Notes under the pieces: generated by a model | What the model was told of the DNA's origin: nothing | The model's input: only the letters and a program-made list of their open reading frames with translations | Database searches by the model: none | Made by a program: the position numbers and the translations under genes | Shown: piece after piece, positions 25,091 to 37,849 of the stretch | How the letters are laid out: each line of letters begins with the position of its first letter | How positions within the stretch are numbered: position 1 is the first letter of the stretch | Assembly: GCA_963693315.1 (NCBI GenBank) | Contig: OY856187.1 | Span: forward strand, 47,386,485 to 47,450,484 | Source of the DNA: Diogma glabrata | Taxonomy: Eukaryota > Arthropoda > Insecta > Diptera > Cylindrotomidae | DNA length: 64,000 nucleotides | Direction: 5' to 3'

Positions 25091-25401
25091 GATGGAGGGG
25101 CTTTAGATCGGACCCAGTTTCTTATGGTTTCTGGCTTTCCTAAAATTCAAAATGGCATCAAGCAAATATGCATCAGAAAATGGTTTCAATTAAATGATCT
25201 GATGAATTTTACAAGTGAATCACCGTAAAAACTATTCTTTCATGTGGAGGTAAGGCAACCTTGCAGGCGCTATATTTTTTCGCCATTTTGAATTTTAAGA
25301 TAGCTAGACAGTAAAAGAAACTCTATATATTAATTTTCAGTTTACTCTTTAAACTGAGCGCCAAATTGTATAAACTAAGAGCCACAAATGAATAAAACGT
25401 T

Positions 25402-25588
25402 CACTGAGAAAAAAATCCAAGTAAATTTTTAGACAATACAATAATGCCTTAAGTAATATATATTCTTGTGGTAAGTAAACTTATATTAGAAGTTTACTTA
25501 GCACAAGAATAAATTATTTAATATAATTCAAATTATTGTATAATTGTCTAAAAATATACTTGGATTAAGGAAATATGTTTTCTCAGTG
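25402..25588. mobile_element. Small foldback MITE, 187 bp
   Basis: CACTGAGAAAA at 25402 mirrors TTTTCTCAGTG ending at 25588. The two arms pair almost to the middle (TCCAAGTA..TTTTTAGACAAT against ATTGTCTAAAAATATACTTGGA). No clear target duplication was found. The CACTG ends recall CMC/Chapaev-type transposons, but this is only a hint. Confidence 0.75.
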
Positions 25589-26584
25589 TACTTGTGGCGA
25601 ACGAGCGCACAAGACGATTCGAAGAAGTGAACACACCTTTATAAACAATATAATAATAATGACACCTTCGCTGATTGGTAAAAAAAAATCTTTCTTGATT
25701 GGTAAAAAAAAATCGGAAAAATTTCATTTTCTACGTATTGTTTTTGATTTTACACTCGTTGCATGGTTTTTGATAAAATCAGACGTGCGTCTAGCGCGTC
25801 GAGTTCTTTGTTGTAAATATATTAACTATAGTTGATTGTAATTTTAGTTTATAAATAATATTTTCTTAGTATAAGTAATATGTAAAATTTAATTGAATTA
25901 ACAGTATTTTTTTTTTGTAAATAAATAAAAATTTGCCTGGGTATATTTAGCCACATAATAAGGCAAAAAAAGCAAAGAAAACAACATTTTCTATTGACCT
26001 CAAAGCCATTTAAACAAAATATTTATGCTAACACCATTAGGTAGGTCAAGTAGAATTCATATTAAAAAAAATGCATGTGTCACTCATGGTTTTATGAAGT
26101 AAAATGATCACATAATTTATACGATTTACCTGTAATCTTAAACTTTGACCTTTGAAACTGCACTTTTTCTTATCACACTTATTTTTTCACCATTATTTTT
26201 TCACTTAGTACGAAAAAATATATGAAACCGAACTAAATAACAAATTTGTTTATGGGTAGTTCTACAAACATAAGAATTTTGGACGGCTCTGCTTATTTCG
26301 TATATTAATATGAAAAAAAAAATTTTGTTTTCACATGAAATTTGTAAACCTTAACTATGTCTAGCTGATCACTCAAAATAAACCCGTTTCGAAATATACG
26401 TCTTAGAAAAAAAATTATTCAAAACGTCAAATTATCAGTCGCCTGGCGTGTCCCATCTTGAAATTCAAAGCTGGTAAACTATATAATCAATGATTCTAAG
26501 TGTGTAGAGACAAATTTACTCTGTAGTAATAATTTTGAATAATGGTGCTTTAATAATGTGTAAATAATCATAACATAACTAAGA
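25589..26584. other. Intergenic, nothing recognised
   Basis: AT-rich; contains a duplicated TTGATTGGTAAAAAAAA unit near 25675-25710. No gene seen. Confidence 0.5.
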
Positions 26585-28803
26585 CGTATACCAAAGACCT
26601 TAAAAAATCCGATAACATACCAACTCTGATGCATTACAATAAGGACGGCGCCACTACTTCTGTTGAAATTTGTAATTTATTTGCAACCTACTTCAAATCA
26701 GTTTTTACTAATAACTCCGTTGTCACAAACTCTAGCAATATTAATTGTGCCCCTTTTACTTCAAACCAATTGAATTCCATAACTACAACAGATACTGAAA
26801 TTATGGCTAAGCTAAAATCATTGAATGTAAACAAAGGATGTGGACCTGATTCACTGCCCCCTATATTTTTAAAGAATGTTGCGGAATCAATTTGCCAACC
26901 ACTAGAAATAATATTTAATAAATCTCTAAAGGAAGGAGTATTCCCCAGTCAATGGAAAAGTGCAAAAATAACACCGATATTCAAGTCAGGTGACAATACA
27001 GATATTATGAATTACAGGCCAATATCCATCTTAAATAGTTGCAGTAAAGTGTTTGAACGCTTAATTCATAACATTCTAGTCGAACACACAAAAAACCAAA
27101 TATCCAAAAAACAGCATGGCTTTTTTAAAAAACGGTCAACAACTACCAATCTGTTGGACTTTACTGAGTACGTTTATGATTCTTTGGAATCAGGGTTTGG
27201 AGTTGATATCATATATACTGACTTTGCTAAGGCCTTCAAAAAAGTTAATCATGACCTGCTACTGCTTAAACTAAAACGTTATGGAATTAACGATAGAATT
27301 ATTCAATGGCTAAACTCGTATTTAAAAAATCGTTCACAATTTGTCGAAATTAATAATTGCAAGTCGTATACATTTACTCCTACATCTGGTGTACCACAAG
27401 GTTCCATATTATGGCCCTTGTTATTTCTTTTATTCATAGATGACGTGATTTCTAGTCTTCATTGTAAAGTGTTATTATTTGCTGATGACCTCTAAATTTT
27501 CACTTATGTTAAATCCATATATGATTGTGTTAGCTTACAAACAGATCTGCAGCCAAATTCTGTAACTGTGAAGCGGTGAAGTGATAAGTTTTTATCACTT
27601 CACCGCAAAAATATCTAAGTAAGTGAAGTCTTAAAACTATAAAGTTAACACTGACTTTTTATTTGGCAATAAAATGAAATTGTTTCTTTTGTTGTTATTG
27701 ACATTATGTCAAAAAACACCATAACGTCAATGCGGTTTGATGTTTTAAAATTTCATTTCTAAATTAAATACAGATTAATTTTTCAAATTTAATTTCTAAA
27801 ATATTTATATATATTTAATTTTGTAAAAATTTAGGTTTAAATTGTGTTAAAAGACACAATTGTGTTAAAATAAACATTTAATTTTTTGTATTTTTGACGT
27901 TTGACAGTTCGGGGCTTGTTATTAGATATGTTAACACTCAAATCGCATATAAAATCGCAAAAATGGTAACATGATAAAAAATTATTGATAAAATCGAAAT
28001 GAAGAAATTTTTAACACATCACCACTTCACAGTTACAGAATTTGGCTGCTGGACAATTTATACAACTGGTGTGTTTTCAATGACCTGTATCTTAATATTG
28101 ACAAATGCTATAACTTAAAGATAAAGCCGCGAACTTCCCACAAAGACTTCCAATACGAAATCAACAAAATTAAATTAAATGAAAAAGAATCTGTTCGTGA
28201 TCTAGGTGTGATAATTGATAATAGTCTTAAATTCAGTATCCATATACAGACCATTGTGAACAAGGCCTACAAGCTACTCGGTTTTATGATGCGGGTATGT
28301 AAAGATTTTGTCAATCCGAAATCATCATCTCCCTATTCAATGGATTAATTAGATCTCAACTGGAGTATGTTTCCACAGTATGGAGCCCAAAATACCAAAT
28401 CCACATAAACACTTTAGAACGTGTTCAAAAAAAATTTACCAGATTTTTGAATTATAAAATGAAGTTGCCTAAAGAAAGCTATAGTGAAAGATTAAAACGG
28501 TATGAAATAAAATCTTTAGAAGACAGACGCCTGATTGCTGACGAAATCACCATATTCAAACTGGTAAACGAACTAATAGAATCTGACTTGACAGGGAAAA
28601 TTCATTTTAAAGAAAGTTCACATTATAATGTAAGAAACCAAGCTATCTTTCAACTACAAACTTACAATAATAATTTTAGAGTACATTCACCACTAATAAG
28701 AATGCAAATTGCGCATAGTGAAAATTTCAAAAACTTTGACTTGTTTTCTGTTTCTTTGCCCGTTTTCAAGAAAAATATACTTAGACAAAATATAATAAGT
28801 TAA
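26585..28803 (+). pseudogene. LINE reverse transcriptase, frameshifted and interrupted
   Basis: The open block 26629-27495 carries RT motifs: GCGPDSLPPIFL, KITPIFKSGD, YRPISIL, KKQHGFFKKRSTTTNL, YTDFAKAFKKVNH, SGVPQGSIL and FADDL. It ends in TAA right after the FADDL box, where one extra T breaks the frame. About 50 bp later the MITE interrupts it. After 28051 the thumb and C-terminal region continue in short frames (DLGVIIDNSLKFS-like, QLEYVSTVWSPKYQ, then 28447-28803) with at least one more frameshift near 28316. Sequence motifs are closest to the LINE at 11544-18645, suggesting the same clade. Not functional. Confidence 0.85.
27550..28048. mobile_element. MITE, 499 bp, 3-bp CTG target duplication
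   Basis: CAGCCAAATTCTGTAACTGTGAAG at the left mirrors the right end. CTG at 27547-27549 and 28049-28051 flanks it. Removing it and one CTG keeps the RT reading frame. A perfect 15-bp hairpin (GCGGTGAAGTGATAA, 5-base spacer, then the reverse complement) lies just inside the left end at about 27572-27606. It has no coding capacity. A 3-bp duplication suggests PIF/Harbinger, although that group usually prefers TWA. Confidence 0.85.
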
Positions 28804-28818
28804 AATATATTAAGTTTA

Positions 28819-29705
28819 ACAGGTCGTTCAATAAGTCCGTAGGATAAGTAAGAAAAAAACAACATTTTGACAAAACTCGATTTTTTTATTCAACATAGTT
28901 GCCTTCGAGGGCGATACAACGAGTATAGAGATCCCAAAATACAGACGCCATCACCTTACCGGCCGACTGTTGCGTCTTTGCTCGCTTTGGATTCGGTTCG
29001 TCGACTGCTGTCCACTCAGCTGACTGTCTTTTGGATTCTGGTGTGTAATTGTGAAGCCATGTCTCATCCATTGTCACATATCTACGATAGAATTCCCTTT
29101 TATTGCGGTTTAACAGTGCCAAAGACTCCTCCGAAGCATCGATTCGTTGTTGTTTTTGGTTGACTGTGAGCTCACGCGGCACCCAATTTGCACAGAGCTT
29201 TCGCATACCCAAATGTTCATATAAAATGGTAAAAACACTACCATCTGCTACCTTTACAATGTCAGCTATTTCGTGCACCTTCAATTTGCGATCGTTCATA
29301 ACCAATTTGTGGATTTTTTTTATGTTTTCTGGAATAACAGCCTCATTTGGGCGTCCACTGCGCTCTGCATCTTTTGTGCTGGTACGACCACATTTAAATT
29401 CAGCCATCCACTTCTCTACCATTTGTCTCGATGGAGCAGAGTTTGGATAATGTTTATCAAGCCATTGTTTGGTTTCCACTGTATTTTTTTTCATCAAAAA
29501 GCAATGCTTTATTAAAATTCGAAATTCACTTTTTTCCATTTTTTTTCAAAAACAAAAGTTGCTTCACACAAAATGCTATAACTCACGAATAAATAGTCAG
29601 ATTGCTGTCAAATTTATACACGTATCGTTTGAAGGTTAGTACTAAATAAAAATCATATGGAAAAAATTCTAGTAACGCCATCTATGTGTCATCCTACGGA
29701 CCTAG
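28819..29705 (-). mobile_element. Internally deleted mariner transposon
   Basis: The left end (ACAGGTCGTTCAATAAGTCC, preceded by TA) and the right end (ATCCTACGGACC) are mirrored around the core GTCCGTAGGAT. The outermost dozen bases at the right are changed or missing. The transposase frame is on the - strand and lacks its catalytic middle. Confidence 0.85.
28886..29539 (-). pseudogene. Mariner transposase with central deletion
   Basis: A 217-residue frame begins at an ATG near the right end. It carries the helix-turn-helix DNA-binding region (FRILIKHCFLMKKNTVETKQW, then MVEKWMAEFKCGRTSTKDAERSGRP and a second helical domain). It continues through WVPRELTVNQKQQRIDASE and the first catalytic aspartate in VTMDETWLHNY, up to KVMASVFWD. 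It then jumps to RCIALEGNYVE, the C-terminus. Mariner transposases are about 340-350 residues, so about 130 are lost, including the HQDNAP and second and third catalytic Asp segments. It could bind ends but not cut. Confidence 0.88.
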
Positions 29706-30025
29706 TAGATGTAGCTTGTTTGACACAAATTTTTGTGTCTTTTTTTTTAAATCAGTTTTACATTTCATTTTTGTTGTTTTTGATTATTGTCAGTGCATTT
29801 ATTGCAGTTTATAAATTTTTAGTTTGTTTTGTTTTTGATTTTTGATCATTCTTTATTATTTTTTTTTTTGATTAATTTAAGTTAATTGAGTGTTATATGA
29901 GTTAATTAAGTGATTTGTTTATTTATATATAATTGTACTAATTTTGTATAAAATATCACCAACATGTAATTGGATTTATCTGTTTGTTGGATTGGGAATG
30001 AATAAATAAAATAAAATAAAATAAA

Positions 30026-30968
30026 CTCTATATTTCATATTAGATATATCCTATTAAAGTTTGTCCCACCAATTTGTTATTATTCTCCTGCTCAATCAAA
30101 ACACATTGAAAATATTGGAAATTCATATTTCTATCAAGTTATCGCTCGTCACAGGAATTAATTAAGGTTCAATGAATATAATATTGCAAGTGTTTTACTT
30201 AGTCCGAGGTTTTATCATTCAAAACAGTCATCATTAGTAGCAATATCGTGTGTTGTCCAGTCAAATTATCAGTCCCCGGGCTAGCATTTTCGTAAAAAGT
30301 ATTTTAATTACAGGTAATTTTGTAATTTTATACGTCGTGAATATGAATTGCCTTGGTATAGAATCCGTTTATTTTTTGTTTTAGACGTAATTTTGTCATT
30401 TTTAAGCGACATACTGATAAATTATCAGTCCCCTGTTCTCAGTCCCCTGGAAGATTTATATGCGGCAGACTTAGTTAAATGTTTATTTCGTATTTTGAGA
30501 TAATATTGAGACAATTTTGAGTTAATTTAGGATTAAGAAGGATATTTTTTAATTTTGACTCTTGTATTTTTGTGTTTTTTTTTTTTGTTTTTTTTTTTAT
30601 TTTTTTTTTTTTATTTTTTTTTTTTTTTTGACTGGCCACATTCAGAAACGTTGAAAGAACGTTATCAACTTTAACTAAAACTAGTTGCCAGAACTTATAC
30701 GCAAAAAACATGTCGTGCCGTAATTAGCTCCATTTTCTTCCTTCGTGTGTAGAACTACGTCTTATAACAAAATATTTGTCCGAAAATTGGATATTCTTTA
30801 TATTTATCACGCCTCCTACTTTTATTTTTTATTATAAATACGTAAGAAGATTGCGGATTTAAATTAATTTTAGCCTACAATAAATAATTTTCTTTAAAAA
30901 AGTTGATTTTCTAGTACATATTCTTAACATGTTATTAATTAGTTTTGTAAATAAATATAATAATGTAA
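30026..30968. other. Intergenic with T-rich run
   Basis: No gene. A T-rich tract with single-base interruptions spans about 30574-30629. The short - strand frame across it is a low-complexity artefact. Confidence 0.55.
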
Positions 30969-32655
30969 AATATGGATAGGCTGAAATCTCATAGCTCTGA
31001 GATATCAAGACTTCGGTCTGGTATAAGGATTTTGATATAATATTTGGCAAAAAACTTTTATGAGGACATTGTTTTTAGTTTTGGGCAGCAATGTATATCA
31101 AACATAAAACTCTTTGTTAAAGTACTTGTATTTTGTTATCTCTGTTTAGAAATTTATTACAAAACTAACACGAAACATCAATACGTTGCCGAAAAACTAT
31201 AACATATCATAAATTAACTTTTTAGTGAAAAGATGAAACACTCAGCAAACTACTCAAAAACCTCTCCATTTAGCGTTTTGAGAAAATATTACAAAATCAC
31301 AAATTCATATTTCTTTCAAAATTCCAAAAATATTCCAAAAATTAAATAAAATCAAATATTTAAACTTTTTCAAAATTCCAACAATATTCCAAAAATTCTT
31401 AAAAATTCAAACTTTTCCAAAATTCTAAAAAAATATTGCAAAAATTATTACAAAATCAAAAATTCAAACTTGTTTCAAAATTCCAAAAATTATAATAAAA
31501 TCAAAAATTTAAAATTTGTCAAAATTCTAAAAAAAATTCCAAATATTCTTACAAATCAAAAATTAAAACTATTTCCAAAATTCTAAAAATATTGCAAAAA
31601 TTATTACAAACTTTTTTTTTAAAATTACAAAAATATTTCAAAAAATATAACAAATTCAAAAATTTCCATGTCCAATTTCATATTCAATTACATTTACCTC
31701 ATAAAAACAGTTAAATTGTTTTTTCTAAAAAATTGGCTAAAAAAATAAATTAAATCATTTTTTGACACACTTGACAACATTTTTTCGACAAACGTATAAT
31801 GCCTAAATCTCAATAATAATAATAAAATTTCCTGTCATACAAATTATTAATTTTATTTTTTTCCAAGAAACTGGGTAAAAAAGTAAATAAAAATCTTTCT
31901 TTTGACACACTTGACAACATTTTTTTGACAAACTCATAATGTCGTAATTCTCAATAATAATAATAATAAAATTTCATTTCAAACAAATAATTAATTTTAT
32001 TTTTTTCCAAAAAATTGGATAAAAAACTAAATAAAAATCTTTCTTTTGACACACTTGACAACAGTTTTTTGACAAACTCATAATGTCGTAATTCTCAATA
32101 ATGATAATAATAAAATTTCATTTCAAACAAATAATTAATTTTATTTTTTTCCAAAAATTTGGGTAAAAAATAAATAAAAATCTTTCTTTTGACACACTTG
32201 ACAACATTTCTTTGACAAACTTATGATGCAATAATCTAGTTTTTGATCTCACATACCAATCCCGACCATCCAGATTTTTTCGCATTCTTTGTTCCTACTC
32301 ATTAACACTTAAAATGAACGTTTTTAAAGCAAAAATATGCATATTTCCCTGTTTTGACACACTTGACGATGTTTTTGATACACTTCCGGTACAGTTATCG
32401 CACACATCGTCCTTTCGGCTCTTCCCATTGAGTGTACCTATTTTTAGAACTCAAATTTTTTCAAATCCCTTCAGCCATTTTCTATATTTCTTTGGTTGTG
32501 ACAGCCGGCAGACAGACATACATTTTTTTTTGCTTTTTTAGAATCAGTATAGGTCCTAAACGTCGAGAAATGCCAAAAAATAGGGGTAAGAATTTCACTT
32601 TTAGCTCATGAATGTAATACTTAGGCCTTTTAGACCGAAGTAATAAGTTCTTGAT
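30969..32655 (+). repeat. Composite long repeat, copy B (longest + strand copy)
   Basis: Opens with GGCTGAAATCTCATAGCTCTGAG and ACTTCGGTCT. It runs through the 57-bp degenerate array (about 31300-31680), then about four 140-144-bp units (TTTGACACAC at 31761, 31901, 32045 and 32188). It ends with a unique part (about 32230-32655) containing GACAGCCGGCAGACAGACATAC and finishing AGACCGAAGT. That last motif is the reverse complement of the opening ACTTCGGTCT, so short terminal inverted repeats are possible. No coding capacity is seen. Confidence 0.85.
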
Positions 32656-32909
32656 AGTTAATTTGATTAAAAAGTAAGTAGGTAAGTACATGTAAGTACG
32701 ATAACCAGATGGTAAACTAACCAGACAGTAAGTTAACCAGATAGTAGTAAAAGTAAAGTAAGTAAGTTAACCAGATATAAAATTTAAAATCAATATGTTT
32801 TACTGAATAGTTTATGAATTTTATTTCCAGATGAGGCATGATATTTACAAAATTATGATGGTTGTATAATGTATAGTTCTAAATAATTTCATCGATATTG
32901 ATTGTAATA
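32656..32909. other. GTAA-rich spacer
   Basis: Contains AAGTAAGTAGGTAAGTA-like and TTAACCAGA-like short repeats at about 32670-32780. No gene. Confidence 0.5.
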
Positions 32910-33357
32910 CAGGGAATAAAGACATTGCATTGTGAAAAATTTAGACGACAACTGAATTTTTGCAGGAACTTTTCTTTTGTGGTTTGAAACAATATTCCAA
33001 AAATCCTCATCAATACATGTGCCCCTAAAAATGTTATGCGGGATCAAAGTTCACAAAAAAGGGTTTTTACAAAAATCTCGTTAACGGTGGGTGACTTTTA
33101 TCGGAAAAATAGCGAATAAAATTTGTAGCTTAAAAAGTATTTTATGACCACTATTTTTCGATAAAAGTTACCGTTAACGAGTTTTTTGCGAAAAACATTT
33201 TTTGTGATCTTAGACTCCGCGTAACATTTTTAACGGAACATGTATCGATGGGTCTTTTGGGATATTGTTTAGAACCACATAAAGAAGGTTCATACGAAAA
33301 TCTAGCTTTGCTTGAATTTTTCAGTAGTTAACCAATTGTTTTTGTCTTTATTCTCTG
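32910..33357. mobile_element. Long foldback element, 448 bp
   Basis: The two halves are inverted copies along nearly their whole length: CAGGGAATAAAGACA at the left against TGTCTTTATTCTCTG at the right. Inner blocks such as GTGGTTTGAAACAATATTCC, ATACATGTGCCC and TCGTTAACGG have mirrored partners. Arms diverge by scattered substitutions, so it is older than the palindrome at 59479. No target duplication is clear. Confidence 0.8.
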
Positions 33358-36300
33358 AACTATTGGTAGATATAGCTTTTTGCGCATAAAAAAATCGCGC
33401 AAATTGATTGATAAATTCATCGATGCGGTAAAGATGCAATTAAATTCATAGTTTAGATCGTAGTTTAAAGTAAAACAATTGATTCATGATACAAAACCAA
33501 ATCGTATTTGACCTCAATTTTTACTATACAATATTTTAATAACAAAACTAAAATTCTTGATACAAATCAAAGACAATTAAATAAATTGAAAATACTTTCA
33601 GAATTTCTCGAGTTTCTTTGTAAAGTTTCTGAAGCTGTTGAATTGAAAGAATACTCTACTTCGTGGATATTGTTTGCCTGTTGTTGAAATTATGAATAGA
33701 TAATTTCATGTTGGTCAGGCATTAGGAGGCAGGTGAAAAATAAAACTCAAACTTTTAATCGTTGAAGCTCGAAAAAATTCTTACGATATTTCTTCAGAAA
33801 TTCTAACGTAACGTTTATTCAAGATTAAATAAAAGATTATGCGTCGTAAAACCTTAATCGTAACTTTTCTTATACAACACAAATTTTATATTTTACTGAA
33901 ATTTTGATTTACCAAACAATCCAACCAAATATTTTATTCAACCAAACCCATCTATCAATCAAATCAATAAAAACAAAAAAAAATTATTATTCAGAAAAAT
34001 CAGAAACGAAATTTCATTTTTATTCTGATTTATTTCGATCAAATTATTTGAATCTTAAAAATGATATAAATAAGAAATGAATAAAAAAAGTGTTATTTCC
34101 ATTTCAATACATTTTTATTCATTGTTTTGTTACCTTTTATTTGATTTTTTACCCGACTGCTTTTTTGTTTTCCTCAACAAAGAACAATAAGTTTGTTGAA
34201 ATTATGGGTAGATTTATTCGTTGAAAATTTTTTTTATATTACAATTTTATTGAGTTTGTTTTAAATTGAAACTGAATAAAGCTTCGTTTAACAGAATAGT
34301 ATCCGAGAACAGTTTTGAAAGCAAAGGAAAATTTATTATTTGACCATTTTTTTTTCAAGCAAAGGAAAAATTATAAAAAAATAAAAATGAAAAAAGGAAA
34401 GATTAAGTTTTGTTTTTTTGGTTATATTAGAAAGTTTAATTGGTTGGAATTTCTCATTTTTTTTATGTTTATTGGATTATGTTGTTGGATTTTATTATTT
34501 TTCTTTCCAGAAGTTAATGGATGGAATAATAAGCGACAGGTATTGTAACGAGTAGAAAAAAATGGATTAAAATGATACCATTTTGAGGTATGAGGGTGAT
34601 ATAGAAAATGGGTATATAAAATTTACTTTCTGTTTTGAAAATAATTTCTGCATTTGTTTTTTACTAGGGGTAGAGAAAGTTCGAAATTCTATTTTGGTAA
34701 ATAGGTAAACTTTCTTTGAGCTGATCACCGATATAACTAGCCATATTGAAACTCGATTAAAACGGTGATTGAATTTTTGAATTACATTACATTACATTAA
34801 AATCGAACAACTAGTTTTACATAAATCGCTAATCGACTATTATAGTACAAATAACATCACATTTTTGTGACACCCTATATATACAATTGTGGAAATAATA
34901 AGTTTTTTTTTGTCAATATTAACATAAAATATGAAATATTCATTGTAAACATAAAGTTCGTAATTACTGTCAATATGGATTGTTTGAGAAATTTTTCATT
35001 GAATGCAAGAGATATTAAAAAACTGTTTCGTATAAATCATAAAGAAATAAAAGAAATAACAAACTATCCATTAGGCAATGTAAGCGACAACAAATAAAGA
35101 TGTCATGGGACGAAATGTAGGAGAAGAAATTGATATTACAATGTTTATGAAAAAATACGATTAAAACTGAAAACAAAAATTTGTTTTCTGAAGATGTTGT
35201 ATAAACTTTTACAGAACATTTCCCTAGATATTTCTCTCAGCTTAATGATTTTAAAATATAAAGAACGACAGCCCTCAGATCGTCTTACATTTGAAATTTA
35301 TGATAAACTTCTATATAATATCCGAATTATAAGTTTATTTGTAAAATGTTAAAAACTTATATACCGTTTGTTTAGAATATTAATCCTTCAACTGAAATAA
35401 ATCCTAATTTTAATAAAACAAATATTGTGTTAAAAACTCATTAAAACGCGGAAAGAAGAATCCAAAAAATCGTCCGTTGAATAAATGAAAGTTTTCATTA
35501 AAATAAAAGGTCGTCGGAGCAGAAGCAAAACATAAAAACCATTTTCAATTATTCTTTTTTTCTTATGCATCTTCATTCTCATCAAATCTTGCCTTCAAAA
35601 AAACATCAATCAAAAGAATTTGTAGCAAAAGTCCAACAAAACAACGATTTAAACAACCAACACTCATTTCTGTTAATTTAACAACAAAAATATATTCCCT
35701 AATGAAAAACTAACTTTCCCTAAAGCACTTTGACAAAACAACAACAGAAAAAATAAAGAAAAAAGAAAAATTTCCAAAAAACCCTATTTTCCATAAGCTT
35801 TTCCGGTTCAAATATTGAGCTTATTTATATTGTCAGCACTTGTTCATTTAAAAAATAAATTTATTTTGATCGTACTTATTCTGTGTTGTATTTTTTTTTT
35901 ATAAAATAAAAAAACGAAAAGGAAATTATCTATGAAAATGTGGAAAATTAATTTTTATATTTAAATTAACAATTTTTTCAAATTTCATTTTTCAACAAAA
36001 GAAAGCGGAAGTTATGCTTTTTTTATTAATGAATTTTGGGAGTATGAACATGAAGACAAAATTGAAAATTGGAAGTTTATCAAATTTATCAAATTGTTTT
36101 GCTTAATTAGGGTCTACACAACATCCGAATATTGTGTTATATGTTGAAGGTTGAAATTGAAAAATGAAATTTATCAAATTTTGACTTAAAGATGAACTAC
36201 TTCGTTCCCCTAATTTTATATATTGTGCAGCCTGTGAAAGCAAATTGACTGATTGACCTATTTTAGACGAAGAGTAATGGTTGAGTAAAAAATAATTGAA

Positions 36301-37166
36301 AAGAAGAATATATACAATTGTAATTTAATAGGACAGTTAGTCAAGGTTGGCATTAAATGTTGTATAGCAAGAAAAGACATTCATATAACATTTTGATGGA
36401 TAAATATCAACTTAGCTTTAAAAGTTCTTTAAACAGCCTTCTCTGCAATCCGTCATAAAAATATATTTTTTGGACGAGCAAACCGTAAAATGCACTTTTA
36501 CAATTCAAAAATTATTCCTAAAGCAGGCCTTTGTTTCCTATTGAAATAACAATGCCAATATTGAAATAACAATGCCTAAAATTGAAATAACAATGCCTAA
36601 AGTTATTATTATTACTATTATTTTGAAAAACTGCTTGGATAAAATAATTTCTAAAAATGTTTTGGTATTTTGTGTAAATAAATATATGTATTTTTATTTA
36701 TGCAAATAATACATAATCTTACTCGTACAAAAAATCTTGTATGCAATTCGAACATAAAGTATCTTTTTTGCTTTCGAGTAATTGTTTCTCTCGGCTCGCC
36801 TCGAGCAACAGTTTCGCTCTCAAGCGGAAAAGACATACTTTGCGCCCTTAATACATAAATAGCTATTAAAACATTGGAAAAAAAATCAAAAATCAGACTT
36901 TTCTAGACCGTTTCTAAAGGAATTTTATTCCTTTTTTGTTCCAATAATTCCAAACAATTAAATTTAATTTAATAAAATTTCCAATTAAATTTATCCTTCC
37001 GACAACTATAAATATAGGTTTGTTTCTATTTTTTTACACCCATAATTGTGTGCGTTGTTAGTCTTAATGGAATAAAATAAACAGCTGTTATTTTTATTCT
37101 GTGCCGCGAATGTTGCGGCATATAATAAAAAAATCTTATAAAAAAATTTTATAAAATGATCAACAA
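33358..37166. other. AT-rich intergenic, one weak exon candidate
   Basis: Mostly A/T-rich with short frames only. A frame at 34315-34548 (ATG also at 34387) encodes a basic start followed by a 20-residue hydrophobic segment. It meets a donor-like CAG|GTATTG at about 34540, as a first exon of a membrane or secreted protein would, but no following exon was recognised. A frame at 34867-35097 has no recognisable features. Confidence 0.4.
36541..36602 (+). repeat. 20-21-bp minisatellite, three copies
   Basis: TTGAAATAACAATGCC repeated at 36541, 36561 and 36582. Confidence 0.9.
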
Positions 37167-37298
37167 TAGTACATTATGATGCTAGGACGTAAAGCTAAAG
37201 ATTTTGGACGGATGTGGAGTTTGCAAATCGAGGCGCTAGCCGAGATTTGCACCCACATTAAGTCCAAAATAGCTTACGTCCGTGCATCATATACTATT
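37167..37298. repeat. Hairpin with GC-rich loop
   Basis: ATGATGC, GGACGT, TTTTGGAC, TGTGG and TTGCAAATC in the left arm have mirrored partners (GATTTGCA, CCCACAT, GTCCAAAA, ACGTCC, GCATCAT) in the right arm. The loop is GAGGCGCTAGCCGAG. The base composition is markedly richer in G/C than the surroundings. Confidence 0.75.
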
Positions 37299-37849
37299 TT
37301 TTATTCGCCGCAAGCAAAATATCTTAAGAAAAGTTGTTTATTCTAAATTAAAATTATAAATTTTCATAAATTTTAAAATAAAAATATGTGGAACAAGTAA
37401 CCTTTGAAAAAATATTTATTATTTTTTCCAAATTCTATGACAACAAATGATAACAACTATTTTAATTGGATAATGAAATTTTGAATTTGCGGGTTGCTTT
37501 GATAAAAAAATTTATTTTTCATAGAATTTAAACAAATACAAACGCTTTTTACTTTTTTGGACGTAGCTATGACGACAAAATAAATAGTTGAAAAGTGATA
37601 CTTTAAAGCCGCAAATCACAGTAATAAAGAAACACTTTAATATATAGGCGAATAAAAAAGTATTTATGCACTGATTATATAAAAAACAATAAGTTTAAAC
37701 TAAAGTGCATGTCCTTCTCTCGAATATTTAAAAGGGCAAAGGCTTCTATGATTAAATTGAATTAAATTTTTATTATGAAAAAGATTATCTATTTTATGAT
37801 TGTTTTTTGGTTTTTTTATTTTTTGGTTAGATTAGCTTTTAGATTAAAA
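37299..37849. other. AT-rich spacer
   Basis: Nothing recognised apart from a GGCGAATAAAAAA / TTTTTATTCGCC pair at about 37646 and 37300, which may be the outer ends of a larger element around the hairpin. Confidence 0.4.

Larger units (their letters stand above)
26585..30025 (+). mobile_element. 5'-truncated non-LTR retrotransposon, twice interrupted
   Basis: The RT region starts abruptly at about 26585 and continues to the ORF2 stop at 28801-28803. The 3' UTR ends in (AATAAA)n at about 29998-30024, the same tail type as the LINE at 11544-18645. A CTG-flanked MITE (27550-28048) lies in the RT thumb region and a mariner (28819 to about 29705) lies in the 3' UTR. ORF1 and the endonuclease are absent. 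Confidence 0.85.

Noticed and set aside
28867..29515. + strand frames over the mariner
   Set aside because: Shadows of the - strand transposase.
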